From: Beroe forskalii | Taxonomy: Eukaryota > Ctenophora > Nuda > Beroida > Beroidae | DNA: 64,000 bases | Direction of reading: 5' to 3' | Assembly (NCBI GenBank): GCA_011033025.1 | Contig: WFMF01000518.1 | Location: 1 to 64,000, forward strand | Part shown: in pieces, positions 10,619 through 23,420 of the stretch | How positions within the stretch are numbered: position 1 is the stretch's first letter | How the letters are laid out: each line of letters opens with the position of its first letter | Translations under genes and position numbers: made by a program | The notes under the pieces: generated by a model | Database searches by the model: none | What the model was told of the DNA's origin: nothing | The model's input: only the letters and a program-made list of their open reading frames with translations

Positions 10619-11750
10619 GAGCCGAAATTCAAAATTCTGAGAGCAGCATTTTCTTAGTTGGATCAAACTGTACTGACCTGCAAAATTTCATGAGTTAACT
10701 AGTAAGTTTACTAGGACGACCCCCCCCCCCGAGAAACTGAGTAAAATTCAGAGAATACTCTGACACAATTGGACTTGGGGAAAACTCTGTGTATAAATGC
10801 ATCATTATTTGATTCTACTACACTCTCTGGAAGGCAGTCACATGGGAAAAAGCAGTTTTCAGCCTTATTTTTGGTCTTTGTGGACAATTATAGACAAAAA
10901 AGTCCATATTAGGCCAAAAATTGGGTTTTCAAGAGGCTGTAAATCGTGAAAATGGCCGAAATTCAAAATTCTGAAAGCAGAGTTTTCTTAGTTGGATCAA
11001 ACTGTACTGACCTGCAAAATTTCATGAGTTAACTAGTAAGTTTACTAGGAGGACCCCCCCCGAGAAACTTTGTAAAATTCAGAGAATACTCTGACACAAT
11101 TGGACTTGGGGAAAACTCTGTGTATAAATGCATCATTATTTGATTCTACTACACTCTCTGGAAGGCAGTCACATGGGAAAAAGCAGTTTTCAGCCTTATT
11201 TTTGGTCTTTGTGGACAATTATAGACAAAAAAGTCCATATTAGGCCAAAAATTGGGTTTTCAAGAGGCTGTAAATCGTGAAAATGGCCGAAATTCAAAAT
11301 TCTGAGAGCAGCATTTTCTTAGTTGGATCAAACTGTACTGACCTGCAAAATTTCATGAGTTAACTAGTAAGTTTACTAGGACGACCCCCGAGAAACTGAG
11401 TAAAATTCAGAGAATACTCTGACACAATTGGACTTGGGGAAAACTCTGTGTATAAATGCATCATTATTTGATTCTACTACACTCTCTGGAAGGCAGTCAC
11501 ATGGGAAAAAGCAGTTTTCAGCCTTATTTTTGGTCTTTGTGGACAATTATAGACAAAAAGTCCATATTAGGCCAAAAATTGGGTTTTCAAGAGGCTGTAA
11601 ATCGTGAAAATGGCCGAAATTCAAAATTCTGAAAGCAGAGTTTTCTTAGTTGGATCAAACTGTACTGACCTGCAAAATTTCATGAGTTAACTAGTAAGTT
11701 TAATAGGAGGACCCCCCCCCGAGAAACTGAGTAAAATTCAGAGAATACTC
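10619..11750. repeat. Satellite family A, first block (about 331-bp unit, about 3.4 copies)
   Basis: Landmarks per unit: TTAGTTGGATCAAACTGTAC, a poly-C tract of 5-14 bases after AGGACGA or AGGAGGA, ACTCTGTGTATAAATGCATC and GGAAGGCAGTCACATGGG. Units begin near 10619, 10954 and 11285, spaced 331-335 bp. Neighbouring units are almost identical, which suggests recent amplification or homogenisation. Confidence 0.95.
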
Positions 11751-12305
11751 TATGTCCTATCCCTTTGTACGGAAGATTGTGACTGTAGCTGTTCGTAGTC
11801 AGGTTGTGCAATCAGGTAGCCCTGATCATCACTTGTTGTTGCACATCATTTTCTCCACGGCTCCGGGGTTCTCTCTTTCCGGTCACTCCAAAAGATCTTC
11901 GCATGCTCTTTGCAGATTAGCAGGATGTAGACTGTAACGTAAGACCGTTGAGATTCGCTCCTCTGTGCTTTCACTGTCGTACAATCCTCCAAGTTTCAAC
12001 CCTCGTTACACCCCGCGTAGGCCCGAAAGTTGCGCCATTTGTAAACAATAAAGTTTAGCTCTAGAGTTGGCTCTGTTGATTGGGATGGAGGAATGAAACA
12101 CAGGTTAACTAGCGAATCAATAACTCCAAAAGTGATGTTACACCAATCCCAAAAGACCACACCAAAAGACACGTCAACTATCCCTCACACACACTCACTT
12201 CTCACTCTGCTAGTCAAAACATACTTCTTTAAAACTCACAACACATCTCTCGCGTTTCCCTGCACCTAAACGCACAACAATGTCTACACTGCGAACGTTG
12301 CATTG
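11751..12305. other. Non-satellite insert between satellite blocks
   Basis: About 550 bp unlike either satellite, breaking a family A unit near 11750 at its left. It has higher GC and short open frames on both strands but no match I recognise. It may be an inserted element or unique sequence between two amplified blocks. Confidence 0.5.
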
Positions 12306-13385
12306 GCCAAATACCCCGCTTTGGCCATAAAAAAAGTGTATCTGGTCATAAATTATGCGCCTGAAACCACAACCAATGATATTCGCCAGTTTTCCTTTGC
12401 TTTCCTGTAATTGTAAAATCAAAAAAGCAAAAAGCCCTATTTTCACCTCTCGCAGTGATCCATGCCGGTCTTCATTTCTGAGGCACCCAAGATCCTAAAT
12501 TGAAAAGCTTTGGCCGATTGAGCTGAAAATTTGCACGCCATCATGGACGACCTAAGAAAGACATACCATACTTTAGAATCCCGAAATCAGCCATTTTCTG
12601 TCTGTTATTTGGGGAAGGGGGGTTAAAATCGCGTTTTTCGGCTTAAAAACTGCCTTTTTTCGCCCCTCATTGGGCGTAGATGTCTCATGGGTGGTCAAAA
12701 TCAAATACAAAATAAAAAGAAGTGTATCTGGTCCTAAATTTGCGCATGAAACCACTGAACCAATGATATTCGCCAGTTTTCCTTTGTTTTCCTGTAAAAT
12801 CCAAATTCCAAAAAACCCTATTTTTACCTCTCAAAACAGTGATCTAGCCGGTCTTCATTTCTGAGGCACCCAAGATCCGAAATCGAAAAGCTTTGGCCGA
12901 TTGAGCTGAAAATTTGCACACCATCCATGGACGACCTAAGAAAGACATAGTACAGACCATACTTCAGAATCCCGAAATCAGCCATTTTCTGTCTGTTAAT
13001 GTTATGGGGGGGTTAAATTCGCGTTTTTCGGCTTAAAAACTGCCTTTATCGCCCCTCATTGGGCGTAGATGTCTCATGGGTGGTCAAAATTCAAATAGAG
13101 GTGTATCTGGCCATAAATTATGCGCCTGAAACCACTGATCCAATGATATTCGCCAGTTTTCCTTTGTTTTCCTGTAAAATCCAAAAACCCTATTTTCACC
13201 TCTCAAAACAGTGATCCATGCCGGTCTTCATTTCTGAGGCACCCAAGATCCGAAATTGAAAAGCTTTGGCCGGTTGAGCTGAAAATTTGCACGCCATCCA
13301 TGGACAACCTAAGAGTAAGAAAGACATACCATACTTCAGAATCCCGAAATCAGCCATTTTTTGTCTGTTATGGGGGGTTAAATTT
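12306..13385. repeat. Satellite family B array (about 380-bp unit, about 3 copies)
   Basis: AGTGTATCTGG recurs near 12336, 12721 and 13099, and GAGCTGAAAATTTGCAC near 12519, 12903 and 13277. The unit is about 380 bp with internal small indels. It passes directly into family A at about 13385, at the GGTTAAA / CCAAAAATTGGG boundary. Confidence 0.9.
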
Positions 13386-16300
13386 GGACCAAAAATTGGG
13401 TTTTCAAGAGGCTGTAAATCGTGAAAATGGCCGAAATTCAAAATTCTGGAAGCAGCATTTTCTTAGTTGGATCAAACTGTACTGACCTGCAAAATTTCAT
13501 GAGTTAACTAGTAAGTTTAGTAGGACGACCCCCCCCCCACAGATACTGATTCAAATTCAGAAAATAGTATGACACAATTGGACTAGGGGAAAACTCTGTG
13601 TATAAATGCATCATTATTTGATTCTACTGCACTCTCTGGAAGGCAGTCACATGGAAAAAAAGCAGTTTTCAGCCTTATTTTTGGTCCTTGTGGACAATTA
13701 TAGACAAAAAAAGTTCATTTTAGGCCAAAAGTTGGGGTTTCAAGAGGCTGTAAATCGTGAAAATGGCCGAAATTCAAAATTCTGAAAGCAGCATTTTCTT
13801 AGTTGGATCAAACTGTACTGACCTGCAATATTGCATGAGTTAACTAGTAAGTTTATTTGGACGACCCCCCCCCAGGTACTGATTAAAATTCAGAAAATAC
13901 TCTGACACAATTGGACTAGTGGAAAACTCTGTGTATAAATGCATCATTATTTGATTCTACTACACTCTTTGGAAGGCAGTCGCATGGGAAAAAGCAGCTT
14001 TCAGCCTTATTTTTGGTCTCTGTGGACAATTATAGACAAAAAAGTCCTTTTTTCAGCCTTAAAAATTTTTTCAAGAGGCTGTAAATCATGTCTTTGTGAA
14101 ATTCAAACTTGAAAGCAGACATTTTTCTTAGTTGGATCAAACTGTCCAAAATAGTCCTTTAGGCCAAAAATTGGGTTTTCAAGAGGCTGTAAATCGTGAA
14201 AATGGCCGAAATTCAAACTTCTGAAAGCAGCATTTTCTTAGTTGGATCAAACTGTACTGACCTGCAAAATTTCATGAGTTAACTAGTAAGTTTAGTAGGA
14301 CGACCCCCCCCCCACAGGTACTGAATATAATTCAGAAAATAGTATGACACAATTGGACTAGGGCTCTAGGGGAAAACTCTGTGTATAAATGCATCATTAT
14401 TTGATTCTACTACACTCTCTGGAAGGCAGTCACATGGGAAAAAGCAGCTTTCAGCCTTATCACTTATTTTTGGTCTCTGTGGACAATAATAGACAAAAAA
14501 GTCCTTTTTAGGCGGCCAAAAATTGGGTTTTCAAGAGGCTGTAAATCGTGAAAATGGCCGAAATTCAAAATTCTGAAAGCAGCATTTTCTTAGTTGGATC
14601 AAACTGTACTGACCTGCAAAATTTCATGAGTTAACTAGTAAGTTTAGTAGGACGACCCCCCCAGATACTGATTAAAATGCAGAAAATGGTATGACACAAT
14701 TGGGGAAAACTCTGTGTATAAATGCATCATTATTTGATTCTACTGCACTCTCTGGAAGGCAGTCACATGGGAAAAAGCAGTTTTCAGCCCTATTTTTGGT
14801 CCTTGTGGACAATTATAGACAAAAAAAAGTTCATTTTAGGCCAAAAATTGGTGTTTCAAGAGGCTGTAAATCGTGAAAATGGCCGAAATTCAAAATTCTA
14901 AAGCAGCATTTTCTTAGTTGGATCAAACTGTACTGACCTGCAAAATTTCATGAGTTAACTAGTAAGTTTAGTTGGACGACCCCCCCAGATACTGATTAAA
15001 ATTCAGAGAATACTCTGACACAATTGGACTTGGGGAAAACTCTGTGTATAAATGCATCATTATATTTTGATTCTACTACACTCTCTGAAAGGCAGTAACA
15101 TGGAATACATTTTCAGCCTTATTTTTGGTCCTTGTGGACAATTATAGACAAAAAAAGTCCATTTTAGGCCAAAAATTGGGTTTTCAAGAGGCTGTAAATC
15201 GTGAAAATGGCCGAAATTCAAAATTCTGAAAGCAGCATTTTCTTAGTTGGATCAAACTGTACTGACCTGCAAAATTTCATGAGTTAACTAGTAAGTTTAG
15301 TAGGACGACCCCCCCCCCCGAGAAACTGAGTAAAATTCAGAGAATACTCTGACACAATTGGACTTGGGGAAAACTCTGTGTATAAATGCATCATTATTTG
15401 ATTCTACTACACTCTTTGGAAGGCAGTCGCATGGGAAAAAGCAGCTTTCAGCCTTATTTTTGGTCTCTGTGGACAATTATAGACAAAAAAGTCCTTTTTA
15501 GGCGGCCAAAAATTGGGTTTTCAAGAGGCTGTAAATCGTGAAAATGGCCGAAATTCAAAATTCTGAAAGCAGCATTTTCTTAGTTGGATCAAACTGTACT
15601 GACCTGCAAAATTTCATGAGTTAACTAGTAAGTTTAGTAGGAGGACCCCCCCCCCGAGAAACTGAGTAAAATTCAGAAAATACTCTGACACAATTGGACT
15701 TGGGGAAAACTCTGTGTATAAATGCATCATTATTTGATTCTACTACACTCTCTGGAAGGCAGTCACATGGGAAAAAGCAGTTTTCAGCCTTATTTTTGGT
15801 CTTTGTGGACAATTATAGACAAAAAAGTCCATATTAGGCCAAAAATTGGGTTTTCAAGAGGCTGTAAATCGTGAAAATGGCCGAAATTCAAAATTCTGAA
15901 AGCAGCATTTTCTTAGTTGGATCAAACTGTACTGACCTGCAAAATTTCATGAGTTAACTAGTAAGTTTAGTAGGAGGACCCCCCCCCCGAGATACTGATC
16001 AAAATTCAGAAAATACTCTGACACAATTGGGGAAAACTCTGTGTATAAATGCATCATTATTTGATTCTACTGCACTCTCTGGAAGGCAGTCACATGGGAA
16101 AAGCAGTTTTCAGCCTTATTTTTGGTCCTTGTGGACAATTATAGACAAAAAAGTCCATTTTAGGCCAAAAATTGGGTTTTCAAGAGGCTGTAAATCGTGA
16201 AAATGGCCGAAATTCAAAATTCTGAAAGCAGCATTTTCTTAGTTGGATCAAACTGTACTGACCTGCAAAATTTCATGAGTTAACTAGTAAGTTTAGTTGG

Positions 16301-17995
16301 AGGACCCCCCCGAAACTGATTAAAATTCAGAGAATACTCTGACACAATTGGACTTGGGGAAAACTCTGTGTATAAATGCATCATTATTTGATTCTACTAC
16401 ACTCTCTGGAAGGCAGTCACATGGGAAAAAGCAGTTTTCAGCCTTATTTTTGGTCTTTGTGGACAATTATAGACAAAAAAGTCCATATTAGGCCAAAAAT
16501 TGGGTTTTCAAGAGGCTGTAAATCGTGAAAATGGCCGAAATTCAAAATTCTGAAAGCAGCATTTTCTTAGTTGGATCAAACTGTACTGACCTGCAAAATT
16601 TCATGAGTTAACTAGTAAGTTTAGTAGGACGACCCCCCCCCCCCCCGAGAAACTGAGTAAAATTCAGAGAATACTCTGACACAATTGGACTTGGGGAAAA
16701 CTCTGTGTATAAATGCATCATTATTTGATTCTACTACACTCTCTGGAAGGCAGTCACATGGGAAAAAGCAGTTTTCAGCCTTATTTTTGGTCTTTGTGGA
16801 CAATTATAGACAAAAAATCCATATTAGGCCAAAAATTGGGTTTTCAAGAGGCTGTAAATCGTGAAAATGGCCGAAATTCAAAATTCTAAAGCAGCATTTT
16901 CTTAGTTGGATCAAACTGTACTGACCTGCAAAATTTCATGAGTTAACTAGTAAGTTTAGTTGGACGACCCCCCCAGATACTGATTAAAATTCAGAGAATA
17001 CTCTGACACAATTGGACTTGGGGAAAACTCTGTGTATAAATGCATCATTATTTGATTCTACTACACTCTCTGGAAGGCAGTCACATGGGAAAAAGCAGTT
17101 TTCAGCCTTATTTTTGGTCTTTGTGGACAATTATAGACAAAAAAAGTCCATATTAGGCCAAAAATTGGGTTTTCAAGAGGCTGTAAATCGTGAAAATGGC
17201 CGAAATTCAAAATTCTGAAAGCAGCATTTTCTTAGTTGGATCAAACTGTACTGACCTGCAAAATTTCATGAGTTAACTAGTAAGTTTAGTAGGACGACCC
17301 CCCCCCCCAGATACTGATTCAAATTCAGAAAATAGTACAGTATGACACAATTGGACTAGGGGAAAACTCTGTGTATAAATGGATCATTATTTGATTCTAC
17401 TACACTCTCTGGAAGGCAGTCACATGGGTAAAAGCACTTTTCAGCCTTATTTTTGGTCTCTGTGGACAATTATAGACAAAAAAGTCCATTTTAGGCCAAA
17501 AATTGGGTTTTCAAGAGGCTGTAAATCGTGAAAATGGCCGAAATTCAAAATTCTGAAAGCAGCATTTTCTTAGTTGGATCAAACTGTACTGACCTGCAAA
17601 ATTTCATGAGTTAACTAGTAAGTTTAGTAGGACGACCCCCCCCCACAGATACTGATTATAATTCAGAAAATAGTATGACACAATCGTACTAGGGCTCTAG
17701 GGGAAAACTCTGTGTATAAATGCATCATTATTTGATTCTATTACACCCTCTGGAAGGCAGTTACATGAAAAAAAAGCAGTTTCAGCCTTATTTTTTGTCT
17801 TTGTGGACAATTATAGACAAAAAAAGTCCATTTTAGGCCAAAAATTGGGTTTTCAAGAGGGTGTAAATCGTGAAAATGGCCGAAATTCAAAATTCTGAAT
17901 GCAGCATTTTCTTAGTTGGATCAAACTGTACTGACCTGCAAAATTTCATGAGTTAACTAGTAAGTTTAGTAGGACGACCCCCCCCCCCAGGTATA
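13386..17995. repeat. Satellite family A, main array (about 331-bp unit, about 14 copies)
   Basis: Fourteen or so head-to-tail units recognised by TTAGTTGGATCAAACTGTAC and the poly-C tract (7-14 C). One unit near 14090-14160 is a partial duplication. Variation is mostly poly-C length, substitutions such as TTAGTAGG/TTAGTTGG, and small losses. The 60-70-codon open frames in these units are by-products of the repeat. Confidence 0.96.
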
Positions 17996-18260
17996 TTTTC
18001 GGGAATGGGTTTGGTGAAAGAGGAGGTCGACCTTTCGGCCTTAAGGTATATTTTCGGAAATAGATTTGGTGAAAGTCAGAGAGGGAGTCGACCTTTTTCA
18101 GGTATATTTTCGGAAAAAGTTTTGGTGAAAAATGAGGTTGACCTTTTTTTTGGAAATATTTTTGGTCAAAAGAACGTCTACCTTTTTTAGGCATGTTTTC
18201 GGGATTGGTATATATTTTCGGGATGGGTATATTTTTGGAAAGCCAAAAAGGAGTCAAATT
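17996..18260. repeat. Short tandem repeat with GGTATATTTTCGG units
   Basis: Four to five imperfect units of 55-65 bp share GGTATATTTTCGGAAA, TTTGGTGAAA and GTCGACCTTT. They start exactly where the last family A poly-C tract ends. No coding function is inferred. Confidence 0.75.
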
Positions 18261-18360
18261 CGGCAAGAGGATGGTTCGGAGAGCAAGGTCCAAAAAGCAG
18301 GGCAAAAAGAGGGCATGAGGCCATGAGAGGGCGCCCTGACAAAAAGAGGGCAGTTCGGCA

Positions 18361-18750
18361 CTCGGCAGCTATGTTTGCATGCCAGTACAGTTTGACCCAC
18401 GTAAGAAAATGCTGCTTTCAGAATTTTGAAGATATATGACCTCCAAAAACAGCATTTTTGGGCTGAAATGGACTTTTTGGACCATAAAATGACCCAAAAG
18501 CATGACCAAAAACTGCTCTTTTTCCATTGAGCAGCATTGCAGAGAGTCCACTAAAATCAAATCATCATGCAGTTTTGCACGGTTTTGTTACAAAGTTCAA
18601 GTTTGTTGAAGAATTTCTGATTCTTTCAGGGGAGCTTGTGGCCCCCATAATGCCAAAGTTACTTGTTAACTCGTGAAAGTTTGCAGGCCATTACAGTTTG
18701 ACTCAACTAAGTATAAATGCTGCCTTCGGAAATCGGAATTTTGAATCGCT
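18361..18750 (-). repeat. Diverged inverted copy of satellite family A
   Basis: Read on the minus strand, this stretch follows the family A order: TGTACTGGCATGCAAAC region, AAAATGCTGCTTTCAG, a GGACTTTTTGGACC analogue and the GCAGTTTTTGGTC block. Many substitutions separate it from the main array, so it is an older relative in opposite orientation. Confidence 0.7.
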
Positions 18751-19009
18751 GCCTGTAATTAACAGGCAGCGAGCCGCGCACTATTACGCCGCGCATGAAA
18801 AAGCCATGCACATACGAGTTCGACACGCCCCTGTTATCTAGATAAAATCTATCAGTTTTTAAAAACTTTTTTTGCCACTGTAAATCTGGTTACTTTCGCG
18901 AGTTCTCAATGGGTCAATGATACGACAAAAATTGTGCAACTGTCAATGATGGGTCACAATGATGTCAACGATCACCAGAGATGTGTCTGAAGGGTATCAG
19001 TAATACATT

Positions 19010-19600
19010 AGTCATCCGTCAGATTAGTTTGATCTGTCGGAGGCAGACAGTGATACGGCAGACAGGTGTCAGTGATACGGCAGACTGGTGTCAGTGATAA
19101 GTCAGGCTGGTGTCAGTGATACGGCAGACTGGTGTCAGTGATACGTTAGACAGGTGTCAGTGATACGGCAGACTGGGGTCAGTGATAAGTCAGGCTGGTG
19201 TCAGTGATACGGCAGACTGGTGTCAGTGATACGACAGACTGGTGTCAGTGATAAGGCATACTGGTGTCAGTGATACGGCAGACTGGTGTCAGTGATACGG
19301 CAGACTGGTGTCAGTGATACGGCAGACTGGTGTCAGTGATACGGCAGACTGGTGTCAGTGCTGCGGCAGAGTGGCAGACTGGTGTCAGATATACGGCAGA
19401 CCGGTGTCAGTGATGCGGCATACTGGTGTCAGTGATACGGCAGTCTGGTGTCAGTGATACGGCACTACGGCAGACCGGTGTCAGTGATATAGATACGGCA
19501 GACTGGTTTCAGTCATCTAGCAGATTGTAAGTGTCAGTAGTACGTCTGGCCAGTTTCAATGACAAATATCTGACTTGTGTCTGTGATACGACAGAACAGT
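19010..19600. repeat. 22-bp minisatellite (GATACGGCAGACTGGTGTCAGT)-type array, over 20 units
   Basis: The core GGTGTCAGTGATACGGCAGA recurs at 22-bp spacing from about 19020 to 19510. Variants include AAGTCAGGCT, ACGTTAGACA and GTGCGGCATA. Decayed units continue to about 19790. It lies about 1.5 kb upstream of the beta-tubulin gene. Confidence 0.93.
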
Positions 19601-19969
19601 GTCACTGGTGCCAGATTTGTGTTGGTATCGGTTATCCATTAAACAAGTGTCAGTGAGACATCAGGATAGTTTAAATTATCCATCAAATAGGTGTCTGTGG
19701 TATGTCGGACTGGTGTTGGTGATTGGACAGAAAGGTACCAGTGACATGCAGCATGCTAGACTGGTGGCAGTGATCATTCAGACTGGTGAAAGTTGAAACC
19801 AGTCCGAAAGTGGGAGTTTTTTTAATGAAATTTTTCAATTTCACAAGCATTTTCAACGCAAGCTTTTTTGCTATTTTATCTAGATGAAAATAATATTTAT
19901 CTAGATAAACCGATAATTTATTTTGACAAATTATCGGAGATAATTATCGGTTTCGATTATCGGACTGGA

Positions 19970-20255
19970 AAGCCTATTAAAAACCATTTTTGGGCTAAAT
20001 TGGGCTTTTTGGACCATAAATGACCTTAAAGACCCAAAAATGTGACCAAAAACTGCTCTTTTCCATTGAGCAGCATTGCAGAGACTCCGCTAAAGTCAAC
20101 TTATTGTTCATTGTTCAGTTTTGATCTCTACAGGGTGACCTTGTGGTCCTAGGCCAAAGTAACTAGTTAACTCGTGGAAATTTGTATGTCAGTACATACA
20201 GTTTGACCCAACTAAGAAAATGCTGCTTTCAGAATTTTGAATCAAATTTCATCGA
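19970..20255 (-). repeat. Second diverged inverted copy of satellite family A
   Basis: Shares TTTTTGGGCTAAATTGGGC, GACCAAAAACTGCTCTTTTC, CATTGAGCAGCATTGCAGAG and AGAAAATGCTGCTTTCAGAA with 18361-18750, in the same orientation, opposite to the main array. Confidence 0.7.
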
Positions 20256-21050
20256 AATAACGGCCTAAGAGCTGAGAATATTAAACTAAATCTGGAGCAA
20301 TCCTTGTTGCTTTGTCGAAAGGTCAATAATTAAAATAAGCAGTGACTTGCTTACTTCATGATACCTATTTATACAAGTGACATCTTGACATCACGCTCCC
20401 AATAATAAAGCAATAACCCTGAACTGATACATTGAAGCCTGAGGGGCCTGCATAGACCTAGGTTGATCGAATGAATTATTAAATTTTAAAGATGTCTAAG
20501 TGCTTGAACATGATCGGATTTGAAGGAAAAGCATTGTAAATATTTTTGCAAGATTGCAAGTGTTTTCACAGTAACGATAACACAAAACATAACTTGCATT
20601 TGCTTCAATTCAATTCAATGCTTTCAGTTTATGAATTTGATCAATGGACCTAAGTCTATGCAGACACCTGACAATAGGTATATTTTTCTCTTTTCTCCTG
20701 GCTATGCTGGTATGTCGTAAGACTCCCAACGAATTTGAAACTTCAGGAGTTCAGGTAACTCTTTGCTACCCGTGCTCCATTGAGAGGGCTCAAATTCCCC
20801 ATTCAGGGGTCACCATTTAATGCTGTTATAGCTCATTTCTATGGAGTTGCCATCTCATATTCCAACCTCCAAGACAACCACATAAATTAACAAACAAATT
20901 AGTGTGCAAATCGTTAGAGCCATGTGCGAGCTGGGAGCATTTCACGCGATCGAGTTACCATCCGTTGAAATGAATACCGGTGTTGTGAGCAAGAGAGACT
21001 GTTGTGATCCAATTATCTCCATGACAGCGCTGCGTTACTGAGGGAGAGCG
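20256..21050. other. Upstream region of the beta-tubulin gene
   Basis: No gene recognised. The proximal 150 bp contain the putative promoter. Farther upstream the sequence is ordinary AT-rich DNA without repeats that I can identify. Confidence 0.5.
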
Positions 21051-21056
21051 GAGGAG

Positions 21057-21064
21057 TATAAAAG
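21057..21064 (+). promoter_or_regulatory. TATA box of the beta-tubulin gene
   Basis: TATAAAAG at 21057-21064 in a GC-rich context (GGAGGAGTATAAAAGGCAG), 82 bp before the start codon. Transcription probably starts near 21090, inside the following pyrimidine-rich stretch, leaving a short 5' UTR. Confidence 0.75.
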
Positions 21065-21145
21065 GCAGTGCTCGGACCGCATACTCGTTTTAGTCTGCTT
21101 TGTCACACTCAACTCTTACTTTGTTACTTTACTCAACTTATCACC

Positions 21146-22999
<1,854 letters not shown>

Positions 23000-23420
23000 A
23001 TTTAGAACTCTTTAAATTATTTCTTTTACTTCCAATTCTAGCTGGCTCTGGTTCCGTGAAGCAGTTGTGCAAATATTTTGTCCTGATGTTCTCTCTTTAA
23101 ATGTAGGTCCATATCGTTCAATTAGGTGTACTGCTTTATATGACAGCTTGGGAGGAAACTTAGAGGAGAGTTGGCTTAAACCGATGATTCTCAATGTTTT
23201 CTCTTGAGTTGTAAATTTTGTGTAATATATGATTTTTCTTTTGGCCTTAGGAATATATTTTCTGTATATTGTTCATTTTGTAATTTACACTTTTACAGCA
23301 GTTTTTGTTCCCATCATGCAGAAATTGTTTCATTTATTCGTAGCGTTGTGGGAGATATTTGGATTACAACTGGGAAACTAAAGCTGAAAATAACTAATCA
23401 CGAATAAAAACTAGTTTTGC
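23000..23420 (+). other. 3' UTR region of beta-tubulin
   Basis: AT-rich sequence after the stop. Candidate poly(A) signals AATAAA occur at about 23404 and again near 23513. No other feature is recognised. Confidence 0.5.

Noticed and set aside
11752-12060. Possible APEX1 5' exon in the non-satellite insert
   Set aside because: No LQETK or WNVDGLR block or fitting splice sites could be read there on the minus strand.
15621-17218. 60-70-codon open frames recurring in the satellite (MSTKTKNKAENCFFPCD type)
   Set aside because: They repeat with each 331-bp unit, differ by poly-C length, and show no coding constraint.
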